Source: Shimia abyssi (GTDB lineage Bacteria; Pseudomonadota; Alphaproteobacteria; Rhodobacterales; Rhodobacteraceae). From it: a stretch of 64,000 nucleotides of DNA. The notes beneath the pieces were generated by a model, which worked only from the letters and a program-made list of their open reading frames with translations, ran no database searches and was not told the DNA's origin. Below, one piece after another: positions 54,377 through 62,482 of this stretch. The first letter of the stretch is position 1; each line of letters begins with the position of its first letter. The position numbers and the translations under genes were made by a program. The stretch spans positions 372,001 through 436,000 of the forward strand of contig NZ_PYGJ01000001.1 of assembly GCF_003014475.1 (NCBI RefSeq), given 5' to 3'.

Positions 54377-56049
54377 CAGGACCCCACGTATTTTTTGTTT
54401 GCCTTACCGCGGTACTTTTCCAGTAACTCGTCGGGTACTTCGGACCCATCAATCAGGAACGGTAGTATTCCCCGTCTGAGCGAACGCCCGCGCATCGCCT
54501 TGATATCGTCTTCCGATTTTGTGACCCGCTGCGACATCCGTAGCCCCCAGCGCGCCAGACACGCATAAAGCCGGTCAATCTCGGCCTCATGCGCATCGCC
54601 CTTGGCCAGATCGTGGAATTCCTCCGGGTCTTGCTGCAAATCAAACAGCATGGGCCGGAAACCGCCCTCGGCGTGCATCAACTTGTATCGCCCGTCAAAC
54701 ACCATAAACAGCCGTGCATCGCGGGGCTCAACGCCCAGCTTGACCGCTTGTGGCGTTGCTGAATAATCGTATTCACTCACCGCGAATTCGCGCCATTCTT
54801 GCGTTTCTCCGCGCAGCCACGGCAGCAGGGAAAGCCCCTCGATAATATGATCCGGCACTCGATCACTGGCCACGTCCACAAATGTCGCCGCCAGATCAAT
54901 CGATTCCACAAGCGCTTCGCACACCGTGCCCCGCGTCGCATCGGCTTCGGGCCGCGGGTCGCTGACAATCAACGGGATTTTTACGCTCGGCTCGTGAAAC
55001 AGATCCTTTTCACCCAGCCAGTGATCGCCCAGATAATCGCCATGATCCGACGTCAGCACGATCATCGTGCTGTCCATCTTGCCACTCTCTTCGAGGTAAT
55101 CCAGCAACACGCCCAGCTGATCGTCGCATTGCTTGATCAGCCCCATATAGGCCGGAATCACCTTTTGGCGCACATCTTCACGCTGAAACGCCTGCGCGAC
55201 CCGGTTTTCCATGTAGGCTCCAAAAACCGGATGCGGATCCTCCTGCTCAACCTCGTGGCGCACCGGTTGGGGAACATGGTTTGACCCATACATGTCGTGA
55301 TACGGCGCGGGCACAATATAGGGCCAGTGCGGTTTGATGAAACTCACATGCGCGCACCACGCGCCTTCGGCCTGCTCAATAAACTCGATGGTTTTTTGTG
55401 TCAGCCAAGGCGTCTCGCTGTCTTCCTCACGAATGTTTGCGGGCTTGTCTGCATTGGCGAACATCCAGCCTGACGCCACATCGCCATTGCCATCAATCCC
55501 GGCATTGGCAAAGTCGGCCCAAGGGTTCTCGCTCTCGTACCCCTTGGACTTAAGATATTCGTTATAGGGAGAGCGTTTTTCGTCATAAAATCCGTCTGGC
55601 CCCTGCCCCCACAGACCGTCATCACGCACCCAGCTGTCAAATCCGCACTCTGCTTGCCGTGCGCCAATCTCACTATCCGGGCTCAGACCCAGCCGCGCCA
55701 TGCCCTCGGCATCCGCCTTCATATGCGTTTTGCCCAGCAACCAGCACGCCATGCCTTCGCGCCGCAAATGGTCCCCCAACGTGTGCTCGCCCACCCGCAG
55801 CGGAAATCCGTTCCACTGCGCCCCATGCGACGACGCGTAGCGACCGGTATAAAAACACATGCGTGACGCACCACAGATCGGGGATTGCACATATGTATTG
55901 GAAAACCGCACACCGCGCGCCGCGACCCGGTCGAAATTTGGCGTGTGCAAATGCGGATGCCCCGCGCAGCTCAGATAGTCGTGGCGCAGCTGGTCATACA
56001 TGATGAACAGAATATTGGGACGCCCCTCAGGGCGCGCATCCTTTGGCAT
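54376..56049 (-). CDS. Type I sulfatase
   Basis: A 557-residue sulfatase without signal peptide. Cys59 in SPICGASRMC is the formylglycine position (C-x-A-x-R), metal ligands are in LFIMYDQLRHDY and MIVLTSDHGDYLGDHWLGEK, and the C-terminal LFDLQQDPEEFHDLAKGD is typical. It cleaves a sulfate ester, substrate unknown. It is the first gene of the leftward operon; its TGA overlaps the next ATG by one base. The ATG at 56049 has AGGGAGG upstream. Confidence 0.92.
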   Translation of the reverse strand: MPKDARPEGRPNILFIMYDQLRHDYLSCAGHPHLHTPNFDRVAARGVRFSNTYVQSPICGASRMCFYTGRYASSHGAQWNGFPLRVGEHTLGDHLRREGMACWLLGKTHMKADAEGMARLGLSPDSEIGARQAECGFDSWVRDDGLWGQGPDGFYDEKRSPYNEYLKSKGYESENPWADFANAGIDGNGDVASGWMFANADKPANIREEDSETPWLTQKTIEFIEQAEGAWCAHVSFIKPHWPYIVPAPYHDMYGSNHVPQPVRHEVEQEDPHPVFGAYMENRVAQAFQREDVRQKVIPAYMGLIKQCDDQLGVLLDYLEESGKMDSTMIVLTSDHGDYLGDHWLGEKDLFHEPSVKIPLIVSDPRPEADATRGTVCEALVESIDLAATFVDVASDRVPDHIIEGLSLLPWLRGETQEWREFAVSEYDYSATPQAVKLGVEPRDARLFMVFDGRYKLMHAEGGFRPMLFDLQQDPEEFHDLAKGDAHEAEIDRLYACLARWGLRMSQRVTKSEDDIKAMRGRSLRRGILPFLIDGSEVPDELLEKYRGKANKKYVGS

Positions 56050-56114
56050 ACAATGTCCTCCCTGACGTAACCATGCCAGAGTTCAATTCACATTCCAGAC
56101 CAAACTCGCCGGTA

Positions 56115-56229
56115 TGCCACCAGGTGGCACATTCGTTCCATACCTTGCAAAAGCACCTAATCATATGAATTTTCAGAAAAATAAGCCGCGCCAACTAGTT
56201 CACACAACAATCGCATTTGCAAGGTATGG
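56115..56229. promoter_or_regulatory. Operator-like inverted repeats between divergent sulfatase genes
   Basis: The 283-base AT-rich gap holds a perfect palindrome at 56115-56129 (TGCCACC-A-GGTGGCA) and a perfect 14-base inverted repeat, CCATACCTTGCAAA at 56138-56151 and TTTGCAAGGTATGG at 56216-56229. The arms are 78 bases apart. Both flanking operons are transcribed away from here, so these are good candidates for regulator binding sites. Confidence 0.75.
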
Positions 56230-56332
56230 TTTTTAGGTATTTGAAATTTAACCTTTTTGGAACATCCTGACGTATATCCGATACTAAATATTCAAAAAAA
56301 CCAACTTTACCATAGCGACTGGGAGAGCGCTC

Positions 56333-57931
56333 ATGACACTACTGAAAACTTTAACGCGGCCGGTTCTGGCTGCTGCATTTGTCGTTGGCGGCCTCGCCTC
56401 GGCGGTGCAGGCTCAGGACAAGCCCAACATACTTGTGATTTGGGGCGACGATGTCGGCCAATCCAATATCTCGGCCTACACGATGGGCCTGATGGGTTAT
56501 CAAACTCCAAATATCGACCGCATTGCGAACGAAGGAATGATCTTCACCGACTATTATGGAGAGCAGTCCTGCACCGCCGGACGGTCGTCTTACATCATGG
56601 GCCAGTCTGTTTTCCGGACGGGGCTGTCCAAGGTCGGCCTTCCCGGCGCAGAGCTTGGCATGCAGGAAGAAGATCCGACCATTGCCGGCCTATTGAAGGC
56701 GCAAGGCTACTCAACCGGGCAATTTGGTAAAAACCACCTTGGCGACAAAGACGAGCATCTACCGACAAATCACGGTTTCGATGAATTCTTCGGCAATCTC
56801 TACCACCTCAACGCCGAGGAGGAGCCGGAAAATATCGATTATCCTGGCGAAGCCATAATGCCCGACGGGCGCACGTTCCGAGAGACCTTCGGCCCCCGTG
56901 GTGTGATCAAATCCTCTGCAGATGGCGAGATCGAAGACACAGGTCCGCTGACCAAAAAACGGATGGAAACCGTAGATGACGAAACCGTCGCCGCTGCGAT
57001 TGACTTTATCAAACGCAAGGAAGACGAGGGCGTGCCGTGGTTTGTCTGGTGGTCAGGCACGCGGATGCACTTCCGCACACATGTCAGCGAAGAGCGCCGT
57101 CAGATGGCCAATGACACTGCGGGCAAGAACGTCGATGAATACACCGCAGGCATGATCGAACATGACATGCACATAGGTCAGTTCCTCAGCCTGCTGGATG
57201 AGTTAGGCATCGCGGATGAAACCATCGTGCACTACTCGACCGACAACGGCCCGCATATGAACACATGGCCAGATGCGGCTATGACGCCCTTTTTTGGTGA
57301 GAAAAACACCAATTGGGAAGGTGGCTGGAGGGTGCCGTCAATGGTGCGTTGGCCGGGCCTGATCGAACCGGGCAGTATTTCGAATGAAATCATGCACCAT
57401 ATGGACTGGCTTCCGACCTATCTGGCTGCAGCTGGACGTCCGACCGTTAAGGAAGAGCTGCTGGACGGCATCACTGTAGCCGAAGTCGGCGGCGGTCGCG
57501 ATTACCGCGTCCATCTGGATGGCTATAACTTTATGCCGTACTTCGCCGGTGAGGTAGACGAAGGACCACGTCGTGAGATCTTCTATTTCTCTGACGACGG
57601 TGATCTGACGGCTTTGCGCTTTAATGACTGGAAGCTCATCTTCCTCGAGCAGAAAGCATATACCACACTGCGCGCCTGGGCAGAGCCATGGACGGAGTTG
57701 CGGTTGCCCCTCATATTCAATCTGCGCCGCGATCCTTATGAGCGCAGCTACCGCACCTCTAACACCTATTGGGATTGGCTGATCGACCGTGCGTATCTAC
57801 TGGTACCGGCGCAAGCGTACGTTGGCCAGTTCCTCGAAACCTTCAAAGAGTATCCGCCGCGTCAGAAGGCGGCGAGCTTCAGCCTCGAACAGGTTATGGA
57901 GAAACTTACGGCCCCTCCCGGCTCGCCGTAA
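56333..57931 (+). CDS. Exported arylsulfatase
   Basis: A 532-residue type I sulfatase with a signal peptide (cleavage after VQAQ-type site near residue 27). Cys80 in EQSCTAGRSS is the formylglycine position, metal ligands are in LVIWGDDVGQSN and HYSTDNGPHMNTWPD, and DLTALRFNDWKLIFLEQK is typical of arylsulfatase A-like enzymes. It would desulfate a substrate in the periplasm, in contrast to the cytoplasmic sulfatases to its left. A hairpin terminator follows, so it may be a single-gene unit. Confidence 0.92.
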   Translation: MTLLKTLTRPVLAAAFVVGGLASAVQAQDKPNILVIWGDDVGQSNISAYTMGLMGYQTPNIDRIANEGMIFTDYYGEQSCTAGRSSYIMGQSVFRTGLSKVGLPGAELGMQEEDPTIAGLLKAQGYSTGQFGKNHLGDKDEHLPTNHGFDEFFGNLYHLNAEEEPENIDYPGEAIMPDGRTFRETFGPRGVIKSSADGEIEDTGPLTKKRMETVDDETVAAAIDFIKRKEDEGVPWFVWWSGTRMHFRTHVSEERRQMANDTAGKNVDEYTAGMIEHDMHIGQFLSLLDELGIADETIVHYSTDNGPHMNTWPDAAMTPFFGEKNTNWEGGWRVPSMVRWPGLIEPGSISNEIMHHMDWLPTYLAAAGRPTVKEELLDGITVAEVGGGRDYRVHLDGYNFMPYFAGEVDEGPRREIFYFSDDGDLTALRFNDWKLIFLEQKAYTTLRAWAEPWTELRLPLIFNLRRDPYERSYRTSNTYWDWLIDRAYLLVPAQAYVGQFLETFKEYPPRQKAASFSLEQVMEKLTAPPGSP

Positions 57932-57956
57932 TCTCTCGGTAGTCGACCTGAAATTC

Positions 57957-57983
57957 GGGTGGGCAGCTCAGCGCTGCCCACCC
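57957..57983 (+). terminator. Terminator after the arylsulfatase
   Basis: Eleven-base perfect arms at 57957-57967 and 57973-57983 (GGGTGGGCAGC/GCTGCCCACCC) with a five-base loop, followed by ATTTAG. It separates the sulfatase from the HAD/MoxR operon. Confidence 0.75.
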
Positions 57984-58025
57984 ATTTAGAACGCATATTT
58001 CCAATCCATTTGCCGAGGTCGTGAC

Positions 58026-59048
58026 ATGAGACACTTGCCCATGCCCAGAATTACCCGTTGCCCACTGCGTGCCACGTTGTCGGGCACTGCAATCTTGTTG
58101 GCCACGACCGTCACCGCCCTCGCTGATCCGCTCCCCTCATGGGGCGATACTGATGCCAAATCCCGTATCATTTCATTTGTCGAGGCCGTGACCGACCCCG
58201 CCTCGCCCGACTACGTCACCCCCGCCGCGCGCATTGCCACTTTTGACAATGACGGCACGCTCTGGGCCGAACAGCCGGTATATTTCCAGTTGATTTACGC
58301 TGTTGAACAAGTCGCCAAAATGGCCGAAGCGGATCCTGCAATATTGACCAGTGACGCGCTCAAGGCCGCCGCATCCGGCGATATGAACGCTTTGTTGGCC
58401 ACCGGCAAAGAAGGTCTGGTCGAGGTGCTAAAGACCTCCCATGCCGATATGCCCCTCTCAGAATTCCAATCGAACGTCGCCGCATGGCTCGACACATCAA
58501 GGCACCCCACGACCGGTTTGCGTTATGACGAGATGATTTATCAGCCCATGTTAGAGCTGCTCAGCTACCTACGGGACGAGGATTTTGCCACCTACATCGT
58601 ATCGGGTGGTGGGATCGATTTCATTCGCGTCTTTGCAGACGAGGTATATGGCATCCCCCCCGAACAGGTTGTCGGCAGCTCGCTGACCGCAAGTTACGAG
58701 GTGGTTGACGGCGTGCCGATGATCATCAAGGGAGACGCTCTGTTCTTCAACGATGACAAGGGCGGTAAGCCGGTTGGAATCACCCATCACATTGGCCGTC
58801 GCCCAATTCTCGCGGGTGGCAATTCTGACGGTGATTTCGAGATGCTCGAATACACGACCGCCGGTGATGGCGCGCGCCTTGGCCTGCTGATCCATCACAC
58901 CGACGCGACCCGCGAATTCGCCTATGATCGCGAAGGTCACATAGGTGTACTCAACCGCGGTCAAGACGAGGCCGAAGCCCGCGGCTGGCTGCTGGTCGAC
59001 ATGGCCCAGGACTGGCAAACCATCTTCCCTGTCGACCCCAAGAACTAA
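58026..59048 (+). CDS. Exported HAD-superfamily phosphatase-like protein
   Basis: 340 residues with a signal-like N-terminus (hydrophobic ~18-33, cleavage after ALA). Motif I is FDNDGTLW (nucleophile Asp74, Asp76), motif II TYIVSGGG, and motif IV GNSDGDFEML, so all the catalytic parts of a HAD phosphatase are kept. The GDTDAKSRIISFVEAVT leader and the insert between motifs suggest the phosphoserine-phosphatase-like class. The substrate is unknown. It lies ten bases before the MoxR gene and so belongs to that operon. Confidence 0.87.
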   Translation: MRHLPMPRITRCPLRATLSGTAILLATTVTALADPLPSWGDTDAKSRIISFVEAVTDPASPDYVTPAARIATFDNDGTLWAEQPVYFQLIYAVEQVAKMAEADPAILTSDALKAAASGDMNALLATGKEGLVEVLKTSHADMPLSEFQSNVAAWLDTSRHPTTGLRYDEMIYQPMLELLSYLRDEDFATYIVSGGGIDFIRVFADEVYGIPPEQVVGSSLTASYEVVDGVPMIIKGDALFFNDDKGGKPVGITHHIGRRPILAGGNSDGDFEMLEYTTAGDGARLGLLIHHTDATREFAYDREGHIGVLNRGQDEAEARGWLLVDMAQDWQTIFPVDPKN

Positions 59049-59058
59049 GGCTCCGCAC

Positions 59059-60039
59059 ATGACACCCCTTGATCAGATCAACGCCCTGCGCACAGCCATT
59101 GGCGGCTCGATTATTGGCCAACGCGACGTGATCGACCGACTGCTGATCGGCCTGCTTGCCAATGGTAACCTCCTGATCGAGGGGCTGCCCGGCCTTGCCA
59201 AAACCCGCGCGATCAAGGCGATGGCCAAGAACCTCGAATGCGATTTCTCGCGCATCCAGTTCACCCCGGATCTGCTCCCGGCTGATGTGACCGGCACCGA
59301 GATGTATCTGCAATCCGACACCGGCCCCACGTTCCAGTTCCAGCCCGGCCCGATTTTTGCCAACGTGGTCCTGGCTGATGAGATCAACCGCGCACCGGCC
59401 AAGGTGCAATCCGCCCTGCTCGAAGCGATGGAGGAACGTCAGGTCACAGTCGCAGGAACGACGCATAAGATGCCGCCACTGTTCATGGTCATGGCCACGC
59501 AAAACCCCATCGAACAAGAGGGCACCTACCCCCTACCAGAGGCTCAGATGGACCGATTTCTGATGCATGTGGTCATCACCTATCCGCCCCTTGCCGACGA
59601 GGTCGAGGTGATCCGCCTTGTCCGCGCCGAAGAACAAGACTTGCAATCTGAAAAACCATCCACCAAAAAACCTGCCCCGATCCCGCAAGACGCCGTTTTT
59701 GCCGCCCGCGCGGAAATCGCCGCAATCCACACCTCCGACGCTATCGAAACCTACATGGCCACTCTGGTTCAGGCGACACGCACGCCGGGCGAGTTCTCCG
59801 AAAACCTCGCCCGCTGGATCGATGTCGGCGCAAGCCCGCGCGCCTCTCTCGCGCTGGACCGCTGTTCTCGGACACACGCGTGGCTAAATTCGCGCGATTA
59901 TGTCGACCCCGAGGACCTGCGCGCCATTGCGCCAGACGTCTTTCGTCACCGTCTGACGCTCACTTACGAGGCGCAGGGTGAGGGCATTACCCCGGACGCA
60001 GTGGTGCAGGAAATCCTGACCCAAGTCGCCCTTCCTTAA
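59059..60039 (+). CDS. MoxR family AAA ATPase
   Basis: 326 residues with Walker A (IEGLPGLAKTRAI), Walker B (NVVLADEINRAP), sensor 1 (MATQNPIEQEGTYPLPEAQM) and the C-terminal lid (YVDPEDLRAIAPDVFRHR). MoxR ATPases work with VWA proteins as metal-insertion or maturation chaperones; the VWA genes follow here. The ATG at 59059 gives the family start; an in-frame extension from 58945 overlaps the HAD gene. ATP binding is expected to be intact. Confidence 0.95.
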   Translation: MTPLDQINALRTAIGGSIIGQRDVIDRLLIGLLANGNLLIEGLPGLAKTRAIKAMAKNLECDFSRIQFTPDLLPADVTGTEMYLQSDTGPTFQFQPGPIFANVVLADEINRAPAKVQSALLEAMEERQVTVAGTTHKMPPLFMVMATQNPIEQEGTYPLPEAQMDRFLMHVVITYPPLADEVEVIRLVRAEEQDLQSEKPSTKKPAPIPQDAVFAARAEIAAIHTSDAIETYMATLVQATRTPGEFSENLARWIDVGASPRASLALDRCSRTHAWLNSRDYVDPEDLRAIAPDVFRHRLTLTYEAQGEGITPDAVVQEILTQVALP

Positions 60040-60048
60040 AGGCCCCCG

Positions 60049-61017
60049 ATGGACCGCGCCGCTAGAACCCGCACCGGCTTGATGCCTCCGCCCAAACCGG
60101 GTGTAGATGACCCGCGTGTGCATGTCTCGCTTGCGTCACTGCGGGCGCTGGAATACCGCGCACGCCAGATCACATTCACCTCTAAACAACAGGCCCACTC
60201 CGCTCTTAATGGCCGCCACGGCTCCCGCATTCGCGGGCGCGGCCTCGATTTTCTGGAACTGCGCGACTACCTGCCATCGGATGACGTGCGTGCAATCGAC
60301 TGGAAAGTCACCGCCCGCACCGGCAAACCGCATGTCCGCGTCTTCACCGAAGAACGCGACCGCCCGACTCTGATTGTCGTAGACCAGCGCATGTCGATGT
60401 TCTTTGGCTCTGTGCTGAATATGAAATCCGTCACCGCCGCCGAGGCCGCCGCCATCACCGCCTTTCGTGTGCTGGATCAGGGCGACCGCGTCGGTGGCAT
60501 CATCTTTGGCGATACCCGCATTGCCGAGCTGCGCCCGCGCCGCAATCGCGCCGCGCTGGACCAGTTTCTGATCGCACTGTCCCGCGCAAACCAAGACCTC
60601 CACGCACAAGCCACTACGTCCTCGCCCTTGGCCTTCAACGATGTATTGCGCGCGGTGCAACGCATAGCCAAGCGTGATCACCTGGTCATCATCCTCAGCG
60701 ACTTTGCAGAAGTTGATGACACCACCCGCGTCCTGATGTCTGGTCTTACTCGGCGCAATGATGTGGTGCTTGGCCTCGTCACCGACCCGACCGCCCGTGC
60801 GTTGCCAGACTCCACGCAGTTTACCGCCTCAGACGGCGCATTGCAGGCCGAACTTGACCTAACCGACGCCCCCACCCGCGATGCGCTGTTGCGCTATTCT
60901 GCCGACCGGTTAAAGGCCATCCACAACTGGCAGCTAGAGATGCGCCTGTCGATCCTGCCGCTGACCACAGCACAAGATACCCTGCCCCAAATCCAGCACT
61001 TGATGGGGACACGATGA
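60049..61017 (+). CDS. DUF58 protein
   Basis: 322 residues: GRHGSRIRGRGLDFLELRDY with the conserved YLPSDDVRAIDWKVTARTGK segment, then a VWA-like domain with LIVVDQRMSMFFG (the first Asp of the MIDAS is present, but the DxSxS pattern is altered to DQRMS, common in this family). DUF58 proteins accompany MoxR and Bat proteins and are thought to act with them. It overlaps the DUF4381 gene by four bases. Confidence 0.9.
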   Translation: MDRAARTRTGLMPPPKPGVDDPRVHVSLASLRALEYRARQITFTSKQQAHSALNGRHGSRIRGRGLDFLELRDYLPSDDVRAIDWKVTARTGKPHVRVFTEERDRPTLIVVDQRMSMFFGSVLNMKSVTAAEAAAITAFRVLDQGDRVGGIIFGDTRIAELRPRRNRAALDQFLIALSRANQDLHAQATTSSPLAFNDVLRAVQRIAKRDHLVIILSDFAEVDDTTRVLMSGLTRRNDVVLGLVTDPTARALPDSTQFTASDGALQAELDLTDAPTRDALLRYSADRLKAIHNWQLEMRLSILPLTTAQDTLPQIQHLMGTR

Positions 61018-61493
61018 GCGATACGCCCACAAATCCCACAAACCTCGTTGACCTGATCGACAGCCTGACCGAGGTTCCAGACCTCGCGCCGGTGTCGCTT
61101 TGGCCGCAGACCCAAGGCTGGATTGTGCTTGCCGCCCTGCTGCTGTCTGGCATCGCCTTTGGCATTCGCGCCGCCGTGCACAATTACCGCGCTAATGCCT
61201 ATCGCCGCGCCGCCCTTGCCGAGCTTGCCTCCGTTGGCGATGACCCAGTGCAGATCGCCACAATCCTCAAACGCGCCGCACTCGCTGCTTACCCCCGTGA
61301 CCGTGTCGCGCCGCTAACCGGCTCTGACTGGCTCACTTTTCTCAATCAAACCTCTAACAAAGAAAGGTTTTCCGGCAGTCTCGGCACAGCACTCGCCACC
61401 GCGCCCTATGCCGTTAAACCCGCTCAGGCGCCGGGCCTCAACGCCCTCGCCCGTCAATGGTTACGCACGCATAAACCGGAGCGCGTGTCATGA
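61014..61493 (+). CDS. DUF4381 protein
   Basis: 159 residues: a short N-terminal stretch, one membrane segment (GWIVLAALLLSGIAFGI, ~43-60), then a cytoplasmic helical domain with YRRAALAELASVGDDPVQIA and AYPRDRVAPLTGSDWLTFLN, the DUF4381 pattern. Its function is unknown, but it is regularly located between DUF58 and BatA-type genes. It overlaps both neighbours by four bases. Confidence 0.88.
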   Translation: MSDTPTNPTNLVDLIDSLTEVPDLAPVSLWPQTQGWIVLAALLLSGIAFGIRAAVHNYRANAYRRAALAELASVGDDPVQIATILKRAALAAYPRDRVAPLTGSDWLTFLNQTSNKERFSGSLGTALATAPYAVKPAQAPGLNALARQWLRTHKPERVS

Positions 61494-62482
61494 TCACCCT
61501 CGCCATGCCCGCGGCACTCGCTCTCTTGCCGCTACCGCTGCTGATCCACCGCTTTCTTCCCCCCAAACGCACACGTAGCGCGTCGTTGCGCGTGCCGTTT
61601 TTTCGTGACCTCACCACCGCCACCGGCACGACCGCGCGCTCCGGCGCTGCGGTCCTGTCGCGTTCGCGCCTTCAAATGATCTCAGCTGCACTGATCTGGG
61701 CGCTGCTCGTGCTGTCTCTGGCAACGCCCGAACGCTTGGGAGAGCCGGTCGAAATCACCAAAGCTGGGCGCGATGTTGTGCTGGCCATCGACATCTCTGG
61801 TTCAATGGACACGGTTGATTTTCCCGGCCCTGACGACAAAAACCAACAGCGCCTCGCCGCCGTGCGCGACGTGGTGGCGGGCTTTGTGGAAACCCGAGAT
61901 GACGGCGGCGACCGCATGGCCCTGATCGTTTTTGGTAGCAAAGCCTTTGTCCAGGCCCCCCTGACCACCGATCTTGCCACGGTGCTCGCCCTGCTGGACC
62001 AGACCTCTGTCGGTATGGCTGGTCCTCACACCGCTCTGGGCGACGCCATCGGCCTTTCTATCCGCACATTTGAAGCGTCCGAGATCGATCAGCGCCTGTT
62101 AATCCTGCTCTCAGATGGCAACGACACAGCCTCGGCCATGTCGCCGATCAATGCCGCCGAGATTGCGCGCGACCGTGGTGTTGAAATCTACGCAATTGGC
62201 GTTGGCAGCCCTGACGCTTCAGGCGAAAACCGCCTTGACATGGCACTACTCACTGGCCTCGCAACGCGTACCGGCGGGCAGGCGTTCTTTGCAGGGGATA
62301 CAAATGACCTGCAAGAAGTTTACGACCGGATCGACTCCCTTGCCCCTCGCGATGTCGAAACCTTATCGCACCGCCCGCGCCAGAACCTTGCACATATTCC
62401 GCTGATCCTTGCGGCCCTGATCGGCCTGGTCGCGCTGGCATGGCTCCATCTCTCCCCCGCGTCGCGGAGGGCCACGCCATGA
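61490..62482 (+). CDS. BatA-like VWA domain membrane protein
   Basis: 330 residues: an N-terminal membrane segment and LPLLIHRFLPPKRTRSASLR, second membrane segment (~60-78), a von Willebrand A domain with intact MIDAS (VVLAIDISGSMDTVDF, then a Thr in GMAGPHTALGDAIG and an Asp in LLSDGND), and a C-terminal membrane anchor (IPLILAALIGLVALAWL). Bat proteins span the inner membrane and act with MoxR. It overlaps the next gene by four bases. Confidence 0.92.
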   Translation: MITLAMPAALALLPLPLLIHRFLPPKRTRSASLRVPFFRDLTTATGTTARSGAAVLSRSRLQMISAALIWALLVLSLATPERLGEPVEITKAGRDVVLAIDISGSMDTVDFPGPDDKNQQRLAAVRDVVAGFVETRDDGGDRMALIVFGSKAFVQAPLTTDLATVLALLDQTSVGMAGPHTALGDAIGLSIRTFEASEIDQRLLILLSDGNDTASAMSPINAAEIARDRGVEIYAIGVGSPDASGENRLDMALLTGLATRTGGQAFFAGDTNDLQEVYDRIDSLAPRDVETLSHRPRQNLAHIPLILAALIGLVALAWLHLSPASRRATP

